A DNA stretch of 64,000 nt from SZUA-100 sp965248135. GTDB taxonomy: Bacteria > Pseudomonadota > Alphaproteobacteria > Rhizobiales > Rhizobiaceae. Positions 16,516 to 26,432 of this stretch are shown here, one piece after another (position 1 is the stretch's first letter; each line of letters starts with the position of its first letter). The position numbers and the translations under genes are program-made. Location of the stretch: NCBI GenBank assembly GCA_965248135.1, contig CBDFIN010000012.1, forward strand, positions 1,488,001 to 1,552,000, given 5' to 3'. A model generated the notes under the pieces. The model was not told the origin of the DNA. It searched no databases and worked only from the letters and a program-made list of their open reading frames with translations.

Positions 16516-17047
16516 AGCTGCCGGCAAACCGGTACAGCTTCGCGCAACAGCAACCAAGGTCACGCTGCTACAGAACGGGCAGATTGCTGGTGAGCATGAC
16601 CGCCGCTTTGGCCGTGACAAAACAATATATGATCCGCCAAATATTCAGGTGCATTATGTACCCATTCTTGAACGCAAACCCGGTGCCATTCGTAATGGCG
16701 CACCTTTCAAGGAACTGGTCTTGCCCCAAAATTCAACCCGATGGCACTGACGACTATCCGTAAAAGGTTATCAGGAACCCCGGATGGCGACAGACAGATG
16801 GTCGATTTGCTTCTGGCCGCCCATGAACGAGAGCGTGGATGCTGTTGAGGCCGCTTGCCAAACAGCCCTGAATGCAGGATTGCGCAGCGCCGATGCGGTA
16901 CTGAATATACTGTCACGCCAAAATGAGCCGGATAATCTGCCTGATTGTGTCCCCATTCCGCCGCATCTGCAGCTTCATGAAGATCCAGTCGCCGATTGTG
17001 CACGATATGACCGGATCACAGTGGAGGTTCATCATGGAGCGTCATGA
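16516..17047 (+). pseudogene. istA: IS21 transposase IstA, C-terminal fragment
   Basis: Contains YVPILERKPGAIRNGAPF and, after an internal stop and frame changes near 16748 and 16840, GDRQMVDLLLAAHERE and LNAGLRSADAVLNIL, the conserved C-terminal blocks of IstA. At least two frameshifts are present. Together with the 14238-14611 fragment it accounts for about half of the original gene. Confidence 0.7.
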
Positions 17048-17761
17048 CATCGTCGATATGATGCGGCAGTTGCAATTGTCGGGTATGCGGTTAGCCTGTG
17101 ATGATGTCATGCGCTCGGGCATTCAACATAAACGAAGTGCTGCAGAGATTTTGGGTGATTTGTTAAAAGCCGAGATCATAGAGAAAACGGCGCGGTCAAT
17201 CCGTTATCAAATGAGTGCGGCCAAATTCCCGGTCATGAAGACACTTGAGGAGTTCAACTTTGATGCCAGCCCGCTCAATGAGGAACTTGTGCGCGGTTTG
17301 CATGGTGGCTCATTCCTTGATCAAACAAGAAACGCCGTTTTCGTCGGAGGAACCGGCACTGGAAAAACCCACCTGGCAACTGCTATCGGTTCCAACATAG
17401 TAAAGACCCGCCATCGTGTCAGATTCTTCAGCGCGTTGATCTGGTCAATCGCCTTGAGGCTGAGCACCGGGATGGAAAGGCCGGGCGTATGACAGATCGG
17501 TTGACCCGCGTTGATCTGTTGATCATTGACGAACTCGGTTACCTGCCATTCGCACAATCAGGTGGCCAGCTCTTGTTCCATCTGATCAGCCAGCTCTACG
17601 AGCGCACATCAATCATTGTCACTACTAATCTTACCTTCGCTGAATGGCCAACCGTATTCGGTGATGCCAAAATGACAACCGCACTACTCGACCGCCTCAC
17701 GCATCATCGCGACATCATTGAGATCGGCAATGAAAGCTGGCGTCTCAAACATCGTAACTGA
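17034..17761 (+). pseudogene. istB: IS21 helper ATPase IstB, frameshifted
   Basis: The N-terminal half has the Walker A motif GGTGTGKTHLA. The C-terminal half has Walker B LLIIDELGYLPF and the sensor region IIVTTNLTFAEW. Between them, near 17430, one base appears lost after FFSA: restoring it rejoins VDLVNRLEAEHRDGKAGRM in frame with the second half. The ATPase is therefore inactive here. Confidence 0.8.
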
Positions 17762-17920
17762 TCAAACCAGAAGGGATCAAAGCGCTGCGATAATTGAAGT
17801 CTCCGCGCTTTGATCCCTTCTTACCTTCGCAACCAGAACGATAACCTCAATCCAAAATGCAGACAGCAAGGGGCCAAAATTGCACGCCGATAAGGGGTTA
17901 AACTTCAATGTTGATTGACA

Positions 17921-18677
17921 ATTTGCGCATCCAGTTAAATGCGACAGGCGAGGACGGCTGCTTATTTGTCCTGCTCCTGCCATAGGTTGACGACCCGTGG
18001 GAGGAAATGGCCGTATGTCTGGTAGATTATGGCCCCGTTTTTTCCACAATTACCACACAATTCATGATGACCAATATTTCAAACTGTTCAAGATCGTTAT
18101 AATATTACGGTGCATATCCGTCCCGATCCGCATTGAGCTCTAAAAAAATATCGAGTTGCTATCAACTTAAAATTGCATCGCTTGAATTGCACCATGCCTG
18201 ATATTTAATCAATAAATATAATGAATTAAGATATATTAACATCAAATCAATTGGTGAAGTAAAAAGCTGATTTCCATCAGATTCACCAGAATCATTGGAA
18301 AAATGAGCTCTGATCACGCAATCCCGTAATGAATTTTCTGACAGGATTTACCGAATCTCCTTGACTCAAGTTAAATCCACGATTACCAATATTTCAACAA
18401 AAACCACAAATGGGGAGTGGAATGGGAGGAAGCAAGATCGGTTCTGTCGCACAGATGTGTGTTGAAACATCGTTTTGTGCAGCGAATTGCCACTCCGCCT
18501 GCCTGCCTGAATCAGGCTATTCAAAATTTCCTGCTTTCCTCTCACCAAATCGTTTTGATGCTCACAATCGAGCGATCATGGGAACTTTCAGGATATTGGT
18601 GCACCACTTTATATCTTCCCTCCAAGTGATGATGAATAACTTGGACATCAATATGAGCCGTTTATTCCAGCGAGCTC
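17921..18677. other. AT-rich non-coding region
   Basis: About 750 bases with no convincing reading frame. Composition turns AT-rich near 18100-18260. It probably contains the promoter region for the operon starting at 18975, but no clear -35/-10 pair could be assigned. Confidence 0.5.
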
Positions 18678-18846
18678 CTAGTGGAATGAATTTGACATTT
18701 GGTACCCACTTGCAGCTTCATTCATTTTCAAATGTCAAATTCAATAATTCCACTAGATTCAACAACTTGCTAGTGGTTCTTTTGATTCCAACATTTGCAA
18801 ATATGGGTGCTGCAACGGGATGCAAATGTTGGTACAGAACCACTAG
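18678..18846. repeat. CTAG-bounded palindrome pair, locus 2
   Basis: The first palindrome (18678-18756) has arms CTAGTGGAAT and TTTGACATTTG with complements. The second (18770-18846) has arms CTAGTGGTTCT and CCAACATTTGCA with complements. The linker is ATTCAACAACTTG. This pair sits 129 bp upstream of the binding-protein gene. The first 140 bp are almost identical to the copy at 42960. Confidence 0.82.
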
Positions 18847-18974
18847 CAGCCTGAAAACTAATAAATGGAATTACCAGTTTCCTGTTACTGTATCCTATAC
18901 ATCACGATGTTGGAGGCAGATAGCGGGGGAACGGCAGACCTATGTCAAAATCAACCCTAACAGGAGAAATAGTA

Positions 18975-20540
18975 ATGAAATTTGACAGACGTAAGTTTCT
19001 GAAAACCTCGGCAATGGTCGGTGTTGTAATGGGAGGGTCCATGATTAATCGTGGCTTCTTAAGCAGCCCTGCTTTCGCGGCTTCAGACAAATCCATCAAT
19101 TTCCTATCCGCTGAGAACCTTACAGGTAACTGGGATCCGTCGTCACACACGACTTTGGGCCAGATTAACCTTGAGAGCTTTGTGTTTGGCTATCTGACAC
19201 GCGCTCCAATGACACCTGAAAATCCAGATGAGATCGTCTTTGAACTTGCTGAGAGCATGAAGCTTCTCGATGAGCATCGTTTGGAGTTCAAGCTCCGCAA
19301 GGGCGTAAAATTCCACAATGGTGAGCCATTCACAGCTGCTGATGTGAAGGCAACATTTGAATATGCTTCAAAGCCAGACCGTCCTGCTGCTTGGTATCCT
19401 GGCCAGTGTACAGTCGACGTTGTTGATGACCACACTGCTGTTGTGAACACCAAAGCACATGGCTATCCGGCCAGCTTGTTCTGGTTCCTGTCAGCCTTCT
19501 TGCCGATCATGTCGGCTAAAGATGTTGCAGATCCAAAAACATTGTCTGCACGTCCAAATGGCACAGGCGCATTCAAATTTGTAAAACAGGATGGCAACAC
19601 GACCGTTCTGGAAGCAAATGCCGATTTCCTCGGCGGTGCACCGAAGGTTCCAGGCTTGAACATGACATTTGTTGGTGATGCCACCACACGTATGTTGTCA
19701 CTTCTATCTGGCGAAGCCGACATCATCGAGCGTCTTGAAGGCGAACAAGTTGAAACCATCAAAGGCAAGACCGGCTTTGCTATCAATGAGGCTGTTTCCG
19801 TTGAGAACAAATATCTTTGGTTCCGATGCTCCAAAGAGCCATTCAACAATCCAATTCTTCGCAAAGCCGTGGCACATGCCATCGACCGCGATTTAATTTT
19901 GGAAGTGATGGGTGTTTCTGGCACAGCGTCGAACGCTTGGGTTTCTCCGGTGAAATTCGGCTATGTTGATACACCAAACTATCCCGAATACAGCCCAGAG
20001 AAGTGTCAGGCACTTCTTGCCGAAGCTGGCTTCCCGGGTGGTAAGGGTCTTCCGAAACTCGAATACATCACTTCTGTTGGATTCTATCCGAAGACCAAGG
20101 AATATGGTGAAGTCATCACTGCCATGCTTCAAGAGCAAGGCTTTGATGTTGAATTTTCTGCGATGGAAATCGCGGCATGGGCGGATCGCCTCTATGACCG
20201 TCCAGGTGGCGGGCCAGGTCACATGGTTGACTGTGGTTGGGCAACAGGCTCTCCGGAACCTGATCTCGTTCTGCGTACACACTTCCACTCATCTTCAAAA
20301 CGCATTTGCGGCATTGAGGATGCGGAACTTGATGCGGTTTTGGATAAGGAGCGCAATGCGACTGATCCAGCTGACCGTAAGAAGGTTATCCAGGAAGAGG
20401 TTATGCCTATGCTTGCTGAGAAGGTGCCTTCGCTCAGCTTGTTCACATCGGTCTTCATTCACGCCATGCGTAAAGAATTGGACGGGCTTTTTATCTATCC
20501 AAATGGTATGATTGACGCTTCTAAAGCTACAAAAGCTTAA
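18975..20540 (+). CDS. ABC transporter substrate-binding protein (dipeptide type, Tat signal)
   Basis: A 521-residue family 5 solute-binding protein. The start ATG 18975 has AGGAG 9 bp upstream. The N-terminus carries a twin-arginine signal (RRKFLK, hydrophobic core, then AFAAS cleavage region), so it folds in the cytosol and is exported by Tat. The conserved ELAES...RLEFKLRKGVKFHNGEPFTAADV block of DppA/OppA proteins is at residues about 90-125. It delivers substrate to the two permeases downstream. Ligand could be a peptide, but the catabolic genes around it suggest an amine or acyl-amine. Confidence 0.88.
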   Translation: MKFDRRKFLKTSAMVGVVMGGSMINRGFLSSPAFAASDKSINFLSAENLTGNWDPSSHTTLGQINLESFVFGYLTRAPMTPENPDEIVFELAESMKLLDEHRLEFKLRKGVKFHNGEPFTAADVKATFEYASKPDRPAAWYPGQCTVDVVDDHTAVVNTKAHGYPASLFWFLSAFLPIMSAKDVADPKTLSARPNGTGAFKFVKQDGNTTVLEANADFLGGAPKVPGLNMTFVGDATTRMLSLLSGEADIIERLEGEQVETIKGKTGFAINEAVSVENKYLWFRCSKEPFNNPILRKAVAHAIDRDLILEVMGVSGTASNAWVSPVKFGYVDTPNYPEYSPEKCQALLAEAGFPGGKGLPKLEYITSVGFYPKTKEYGEVITAMLQEQGFDVEFSAMEIAAWADRLYDRPGGGPGHMVDCGWATGSPEPDLVLRTHFHSSSKRICGIEDAELDAVLDKERNATDPADRKKVIQEEVMPMLAEKVPSLSLFTSVFIHAMRKELDGLFIYPNGMIDASKATKA

Positions 20541-20559
20541 ATTCGAAGAACTATGTGGA

Positions 20560-20590
20560 GGCCGGGCGAACGGTGTTCGCCCGGCCTTTT
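20560..20590 (+). terminator. Intrinsic terminator/attenuator after binding-protein gene
   Basis: A perfect 12-bp stem GGCCGGGCGAAC/GTTCGCCCGGCC with a 3-base loop followed by TTTT, 19 bp after the stop. Such a partial terminator commonly makes the binding protein more abundant than the membrane components encoded downstream. Confidence 0.85.
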
Positions 20591-20613
20591 GCCAAGAAAA
20601 AGAGGTCAATAAC

Positions 20614-21594
20614 TTGTATCTGCTGAGCTTTCTCACCCGCAGGTTAGTTCAAGGGGCGATCGTCCTTCTGCTCGTAACCTTTGCTATCTTTACCCTGCTG
20701 AGGGTGGTTCCCGGCGATCCTGCGCGTCTTATTGTTGGCGGTATGGCGCCTGATGAAGTCGTTGTACAAAAGGCAGAAGAACTTGGCCTGAACGATCCTA
20801 TACCCATTCAGTTTGCCCGCTATCTGGGAGATCTTTTACAGGGCGATTTGGGCAATTCATTTTTCCGACCAAAGAGTGGTGCAACGGTTGGCGCTGCCGC
20901 CTTTGATGATCCATCGCGTGATGAACGTGCGGAAGTCAGCGATCTTATCTTCAAACGAATGCCATTGACCTTACAATTGGCCGCTCTTACGGTGGTGTTT
21001 GCCTTGATCATGTCGTTTCCACTTGGGGTGGCGGCGGGGTTAAATCCCGGTAAATGGCAAGACAAGCTGGCCTTTTTCACAGGTTCAGTCTTTGTCTCGA
21101 TACCAAACTTCTGGCTCGGTATTGTTCTGGCGCAGATCTTTTCCGTTCAACTCGGCATCTTGCCGTCCCTCGGCTATAAAGGTTTTGAATATACGATCCT
21201 GCCAGCCTTTGTTCTCGCGGTGGGTATTTCACCCTTTATCATCCGGACATTGTCTGTCTCAATCGCTCAGGTAATGCAGGAAGAGTTCATCAATGTAGCA
21301 CCGCTTCGAGGTCTGCGCCGTGCGCGCATTGTTGCAGCTCACGCCATCAGAAACGCGTCCATTCCACTGCTCAATCTTTTCGGTATTCAGCTTGGCGCTT
21401 TGCTTGGCGTTCTTCTCGTTGTTGAATTGATCTTTGATTATCCAGGCCTTGGCCGCCTGACAATCAACGCAGTCCTTCAGCGTGACTTCCCGATCATTCA
21501 GGGTGTCGCGATTTTCATTAGTGCGATTTTTGTCTTCATCAATATCGCAGTCGATCTCGCCGCAAGTTATATCGACCCAAGGCTGGAGTACTAA
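20614..21594 (+). CDS. ABC transporter permease (DppB-type)
   Basis: An inner-membrane permease of about 326 residues with the DppB N-terminal signature (LTRRLVQGAIVLLLVTFAIF, then RVVPGDPAR) and the EAA-type loop around APLRGLRRARIVAAHAIRNA. The start is a TTG at 20614 after AAAGAGG; the open frame upstream reads through the terminator and is not used. About six membrane segments. It pairs with the next permease. Confidence 0.9.
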   Translation: MYLLSFLTRRLVQGAIVLLLVTFAIFTLLRVVPGDPARLIVGGMAPDEVVVQKAEELGLNDPIPIQFARYLGDLLQGDLGNSFFRPKSGATVGAAAFDDPSRDERAEVSDLIFKRMPLTLQLAALTVVFALIMSFPLGVAAGLNPGKWQDKLAFFTGSVFVSIPNFWLGIVLAQIFSVQLGILPSLGYKGFEYTILPAFVLAVGISPFIIRTLSVSIAQVMQEEFINVAPLRGLRRARIVAAHAIRNASIPLLNLFGIQLGALLGVLLVVELIFDYPGLGRLTINAVLQRDFPIIQGVAIFISAIFVFINIAVDLAASYIDPRLEY

Positions 21595-21595
21595 G

Positions 21596-22519
21596 ATGAC
21601 CGATTTTACTCCTGGACAAGATCTAATGAGCGATAAGAACAATTCGACATTGCGCACCCCGACACAAAGAATGTTGCGGGAAGCATGGGCTAACCGATCC
21701 TTCAAGGTTGGATTTGGCGTCTTTCTTTTGCTTCTGTTTGGAGCGCTCATCTATCCGGAGCTGTCTTCAATAGACCCAACGAAAATGGCAGTTCGTTCAA
21801 GACACATTCCACCACTTTTTCTTGATGAGAAATGGACCTGGGTTCATCCGCTTGGAACGGACCATCTTGGTCGTGACCTGCTGCTCCGTTGTCTGGTTGG
21901 CCTTCGCTATTCAGTGATGATTGGAATATGTACTGTCATATTGATGTTCATTGTTGGTTGCGGACTGGGCTTGATTTCGGGCTTCAAGGGTGGCTTGACC
22001 GGCACCATCATCATGCGGATTACGGATGCTCAATTGTCCATTCCGATGATCATTCTTGCGATCACAATTTTGGGCATTTCACGACCGACAGCCCCTGCCA
22101 TTATCCTGGTTTTAGGTTTGGCTGGCTGGCCGCTTTATGCCCGTGTTTCCCGAAGTGCCGCGCTCTCGGAAAAAAGCAAGGAATACATCAAAGGCCAAAG
22201 GGTCCTGGGGGCTTCTGACTGGCGGATTATTTTCCGCTTCATTGCTCCGGCTGTACTACCACCAATCGCCTTTGTCGCCGTTCTCGATGTGGCTGCGATC
22301 ATGATTTTTGAATCCATTCTTGGCTTCATTGGTCTTGGTATTCAGCCGCCCACACCGACCTTCGGCAACATCATCGCCGATGGTAGAAAATATCTTATCA
22401 ATTCCTGGTGGATTGCGACCATGCCGGGCGTGTTCCTGCTGTTCACGCTCACCAGTTTGAACCTGATGGGTTCGGCTATGGAAAATGCGCGAAACAAAGT
22501 GCTGAAGGGAGCGGCATGA
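21596..22519 (+). CDS. ABC transporter permease (DppC-type)
   Basis: A 307-residue DppC-like permease starting 1 bp after the previous stop. Typical features: the HPLGTDHLGRDLLLRCLVG motif near residue 82, the EAA loop (KEYIKGQRVLGASDWRIIFR), and LGFIGLGIQPPTPTFGNI near the end. A second start, ATG at 21626, is possible. The stop overlaps the ATPase start by ATGA. Confidence 0.9.
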   Translation: MTDFTPGQDLMSDKNNSTLRTPTQRMLREAWANRSFKVGFGVFLLLLFGALIYPELSSIDPTKMAVRSRHIPPLFLDEKWTWVHPLGTDHLGRDLLLRCLVGLRYSVMIGICTVILMFIVGCGLGLISGFKGGLTGTIIMRITDAQLSIPMIILAITILGISRPTAPAIILVLGLAGWPLYARVSRSAALSEKSKEYIKGQRVLGASDWRIIFRFIAPAVLPPIAFVAVLDVAAIMIFESILGFIGLGIQPPTPTFGNIIADGRKYLINSWWIATMPGVFLLFTLTSLNLMGSAMENARNKVLKGAA

Positions 22520-24381
22520 TGTCAAACGCAAAAGCTGGCAAAAAAACTGCCCCTGCCAAGGTGCTGGAAGTTCGCAACCTTTCAGTTGGCCTGGATAATG
22601 ATCCCAACACCAAGATCCTGGATGATATCAGGTTTGATCTTCATGCCGGTAAGGTTCTTGGTCTCATCGGTGAAGCCGGATCAGGCAAAACGGTTCTGGC
22701 CCGGGCCCTGATTGACGGCCTTGGTCTTCCCCTCATCCATCAGGGTGGGGAAGTCATCTATAACGGCAAAGACGTTTTATCTTTGTCGCCAAAGGATATG
22801 GTTGCTATTCGCGGCAATGAGATCGGCTATATCGGTTCCAATCCGGCTGGCGCTTTGGACCCCACAATTCCCGTGGGTGATCAGATCGTTGAGAAACTAC
22901 GTTCGGTCAATCCGTCTCTATCAAAGAAAGCTGCTACAGACAGAGCTTTGGATGTGCTGGCGGCTGTGCACATTCCCTCTCCAGAAGTGCGTTTTCATGA
23001 ATATCCCTTCCAGTTCAGTGGTGGGATGATGCAACGGGTGATGATCGTCGATGCGCTCGTGACCAATCCAGCGGTTTTGATTGCAGATAATATTACCCAG
23101 GCTTTGGACGTGACGGTGGCTGCTCAGATCATCCGCCTCATTCAGGAATTAAGGGATGATTTCCAAACAGCCATCTTATTTATTTCATCCTCCCTGCCAG
23201 TCGTTGAGACCATTGCAGACGATGTGATGGTGCTGCAGCAGGGCAAAATTGTTGAACAGGCATCACCCAAAAACCTGATCTACAAGCCGCAACACGATTA
23301 CACGAAATCACTGTTGGCTCGCTTGCCGCGCATTTGGGGTAAGGACATCTCCGGTCCTGAAGCCGTTGATGCGCCAACACTGATGTCTGTGGTTGATGTT
23401 CATCGCACCTATATTGTGCGCAAGAAGGGTACGTTCCGCGATACCAATGCGGTGCAGGCAGTGCGCGGTATCAGTCTTGATATTCGACAGGGTGAGAATA
23501 TCGGAATTGTGGGCGAATCCGGTTGTGGCAAGTCTACATTGACGCGTCTGTTGGCATGGCTGGAAGAACCAGAAGTTGGCACGATCAAATTCGACGGGAA
23601 AAATCTTTCCGAACTCAACAAAAGCGAATTGACAAAACTCAGACAACAGTTTCAGTTGCTCTTGCAGGATCCTTACAGTTCCTTGCCGTCACGCATGTCT
23701 GTCGGACGCATAATTTCCGAACCTCTTCTCATTCATGGGATTGGACGTGGCGGTGAAGTGCGTGACAGAGTTCTTGCGGCCATGGACGAGGTGGGTCTTG
23801 ATCGGTCACTTGAAAACCAATTGACCGTTGGATTGAGCGCGGGTCAGCGGCAGCGCATCAACATTGCGCGTGCGCTTGTGCTTGAACCCAAACTGATGAT
23901 CCTTGACGAGACATTGTCTGCCCTTGATCAGGTTGAGCAATCAAAGTTGTTTGAGCTTTTTGACCGACTGCAAAAGGACCATGGCTTCACCTACATATTC
24001 ATCTCGCATGACATGGCATTGGTGAGAAAAGTCTGCCACCGCGTTGCTGTGATGTATTTGGGACGGGTTGTTGAGGTTGCTGATAACAACACGCTGTTTG
24101 AAAATCCGGTTCATCCCTATTCACGCGCCCTTTTGAGTGCGGTGCCGACATTGGATGATCACCCATTCAAGTCAGATGAGTATTTGTTGGAGGGTGAGCC
24201 ACCAAGCCCCGTCCACATTCCGCCAGGGTGTTCCTATCGGACGCGTTGTCCAATGGCGCTTGAAATCTGTCAAAGAATCGATCCACAAGCTAAAGCTTTG
24301 CCTGGGGGAGCGCAGGTTTCCTGTCACCTAGTCGATCAAGATACGCATGCTCTGTCTGAAACGACAGATGCAGCAGAATAG
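22516..24381 (+). CDS. Two-domain peptide-type ABC ATPase (DppD-DppF fusion)
   Basis: A 621-residue protein with two ATPase domains. Domain 1 has Walker A GEAGSGKT (about residue 53) and signature FSGGMMQRV, but its Walker B region reads LIADNITQALD, with Asn where the catalytic Glu is normally found (about residue 192). Domain 2 has Walker A GESGCGKST (about 333), signature LSAGQRQR, and an intact ILDETLSALD. The C-terminus has the oligopeptide-transporter extension with Cys residues. The transporter would thus be driven mainly by one consensus ATP site. Fused D-F ATPases are common in rhizobia. Confidence 0.88.
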   Translation: MMSNAKAGKKTAPAKVLEVRNLSVGLDNDPNTKILDDIRFDLHAGKVLGLIGEAGSGKTVLARALIDGLGLPLIHQGGEVIYNGKDVLSLSPKDMVAIRGNEIGYIGSNPAGALDPTIPVGDQIVEKLRSVNPSLSKKAATDRALDVLAAVHIPSPEVRFHEYPFQFSGGMMQRVMIVDALVTNPAVLIADNITQALDVTVAAQIIRLIQELRDDFQTAILFISSSLPVVETIADDVMVLQQGKIVEQASPKNLIYKPQHDYTKSLLARLPRIWGKDISGPEAVDAPTLMSVVDVHRTYIVRKKGTFRDTNAVQAVRGISLDIRQGENIGIVGESGCGKSTLTRLLAWLEEPEVGTIKFDGKNLSELNKSELTKLRQQFQLLLQDPYSSLPSRMSVGRIISEPLLIHGIGRGGEVRDRVLAAMDEVGLDRSLENQLTVGLSAGQRQRINIARALVLEPKLMILDETLSALDQVEQSKLFELFDRLQKDHGFTYIFISHDMALVRKVCHRVAVMYLGRVVEVADNNTLFENPVHPYSRALLSAVPTLDDHPFKSDEYLLEGEPPSPVHIPPGCSYRTRCPMALEICQRIDPQAKALPGGAQVSCHLVDQDTHALSETTDAAE

Positions 24382-24386
24382 GATTT

Positions 24387-25148
24387 ATGATGCTTAATAG
24401 TCACCGTAGAGAATTTATCCTTGATGGAATTTCGCAAAACGACCGTGTTTACGTGTTGGATATTGCAAAGGAATTCAAAGTTTCTGACGAGACTGTCAGA
24501 CGTGATTTGAAAGATCTTGAAGCGGAAGGATTGCTTCGTCGCATTCATGGCGGAGCGATCAGCGTTGCAGCGATACGAGATCAACCGATCAATGAACGCG
24601 TTCAAAAGGCCGCTAAGGAAAAGAGCGTCATTGCTCAACTGGCTGTCGATCTGGTCTCAGATCATACCTCTATCTTTTTGCATATTGGTTCAACGACAGA
24701 GGCACTTGCTCGTCAGCTGGGTCGGTTTACAGACCTAAAAGTCTACACGAACTCACTCAATATAGCGCAGATTGCTAAGGAGTTTAATGGCGTAACGGTC
24801 TTCATGACTCCCGGTCAGTTGCGCCCCGTGGAATCCGATCTCGTTGGCTATGACACCATTTCCTATATCGAGAGCTACCTCTTCGATACGGCGTTTATGA
24901 GTGTTGCCGGTGTCGATGTTGATCGCGGTTTCATGGATTATGAAGAGGATGAAGTTCGTGTTCGCCAAGCCGTTATCAAGAGTGCTCGCAACCGCGTTGT
25001 AATGGCGGACTCTTCGAAATTCGGCAAAACAGCTAATATGCATACCGTTTCATTTGATGCAGTCGAGCGCTTTGTAACGGATCGACGTCCAACTCCTGAA
25101 TTTACCGCCCAATTCAAAGATGCGGGGCTGGAAGTCATTCATGGTTAA
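24387..25148 (+). CDS. DeoR-family transcriptional regulator
   Basis: A 253-residue DeoR/GlpR-type regulator: N-terminal winged helix (RREFILDGISQNDRVYVLDIAKEF; SDETVRRDLKDLEAEGLLRRIHGGA) and a C-terminal sugar-phosphate-isomerase-like sensor domain with IGSTTEALARQL and NSLNIA. Family members sense phosphorylated metabolites, which fits an operon that also encodes two kinases and a phosphatase-like enzyme. It lies inside the operon and overlaps the next start by 8 bp, so it probably autoregulates. Confidence 0.88.
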   Translation: MMLNSHRREFILDGISQNDRVYVLDIAKEFKVSDETVRRDLKDLEAEGLLRRIHGGAISVAAIRDQPINERVQKAAKEKSVIAQLAVDLVSDHTSIFLHIGSTTEALARQLGRFTDLKVYTNSLNIAQIAKEFNGVTVFMTPGQLRPVESDLVGYDTISYIESYLFDTAFMSVAGVDVDRGFMDYEEDEVRVRQAVIKSARNRVVMADSSKFGKTANMHTVSFDAVERFVTDRRPTPEFTAQFKDAGLEVIHG

Positions 25149-26432
25149 TCACCGTTCCCTTCAACCACACAATTATGAGGCATTGCTCAAACTGATTGAT
25201 CAATTTGGTCAATTTGGCGCTACGAACAATGGCGCGGTTGATCGACTTGCTGCGAGTGAAGCAGATGGCGAGGTCCGGACTTTTTGTGCAACTGGTTTAA
25301 GGGACGTGGCTTTGAAGTCATGATCGATGATATCGGCAATATCTTTGGCGTGCTGGAGATTTCCAGTGGTCGGGAAAAGGATGCATTCTTTTGCGGCTCT
25401 CATCTCGATAGCCAATTCAATGCTGGTCGTTTTGATGGTGCGCTTGGTGTTGCTTATGCCTGCATTAGCGCTCTGATCATCAAGGAACGCATTGACCAGG
25501 AAGAACTCTCACCCGATTATAATCGCTTCGTGGTGGTGAATTGGACCGGTGAAGAAGGCGCTCGTTTCCAGCCCAGCCTTCTTGGTAGCCGGGTCTATGT
25601 TGGTGACATGCCATCGGGCGAGGCAAATAGCATCAATGATGCAGAAGGCATCAGCGTTAAAGAAGCTCTTGAGCATATTGGGTATTCAGGCACTGATCAC
25701 GCACCGAAAGCGGGTCAATATCTGGAAATTCACATTGAACAGGGACGCAGACTTGAGGACGAAGGCAAATCAATTGGCACCATTTCTTCCTGTTGGGGTG
25801 CCCGAAAGCTTCGTGTAGAGATTACCGGAAGAGCAGATCATACCGGCCCCACACCGATGCAAGATCGTAAGGACGCTTTGCTTGCAGCTTCTCACATCAT
25901 TGTCGGTGTACGTGCGGTTTCTGATCAATCAAATTCGCAATTGCACAGCTCTGTTGGGCGTTTGGAATGTGAACCAAATTCTCCAAACACGGTCGCTGAC
26001 AAAGCAACGCTTTGGGTGGAATTCCGTGCAGCCGAAACCCAGACCCTGGATGCGGCTGAAGAAGCGCTTCATTCTGTGATCGCAACGGCCGAAAAGATCG
26101 CTGATTGTTCGGTGACAATTTCTGATCGTGAGACCCGCGATGTTGTGGAATTTGATCGCGACAGTCTGAGTAAAATTGAACGCGCATTTGATGAAGCCGA
26201 TAGAGATTATCTGCGCCTGACGACCATCTCAGGTCATGATGCGGTTCAGCTACAATCCGTTTGCCCTTCGTCTCTCTTATTTGTTCCGTCTCATAAAGGT
26301 GTGACCCATTCTCCTGATGAGTTCACATCAAATGACGATATCTGCGCGGCTCTTGATGCAAGCATTGAGGCCATGACCGCTCTCATTGCCGCTTCCGGTT
26401 CTTCTACTCATCTGGGAGCTTCTCATGTCTGA
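25141..26432 (+). pseudogene. M20-family amidase/N-carbamoylase-type hydrolase, frameshifted
   Basis: A zinc-dependent hydrolase of the allantoate/N-carbamoyl-amino-acid amidohydrolase group. Metal and catalytic motifs are present: GSHLDS, FDGALGV, GEEGARF, LEIHIEQG and HSPDEF. The first 46 codons (from ATG 25141, overlapping the DeoR gene) are in one frame, the rest in another. Adding one G near 25278 restores EVRDFLCNWFKGRGF across the break. An internal ATG-less start at 25284 could yield a shortened protein lacking the N-terminus. It could be a real lesion or a base-calling error next to a T5 run. Confidence 0.75.

Larger units (their letters stand above)
14118..17920 (+). mobile_element. 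Decayed IS21-family element with nested insertions
   Basis: The ends begin TGT and finish ACA; the outer 30 bases match in about 23 positions when the right end is reversed, and both carry ACCCCTTA. The istA gene is broken: its N-terminal part is at the left, an ISAs1 fragment, a complete IS3 and a palindromic repeat pair occupy the middle, and the istA C-terminus and a frameshifted istB are at the right. No target duplication is visible, so the locus has rearranged. Confidence 0.72.

Noticed and set aside
18410..18985. 191-codon frame upstream of the binding-protein gene
   Set aside because: It runs through the palindrome pair and into the start of the real gene in another frame; no protein-like pattern.
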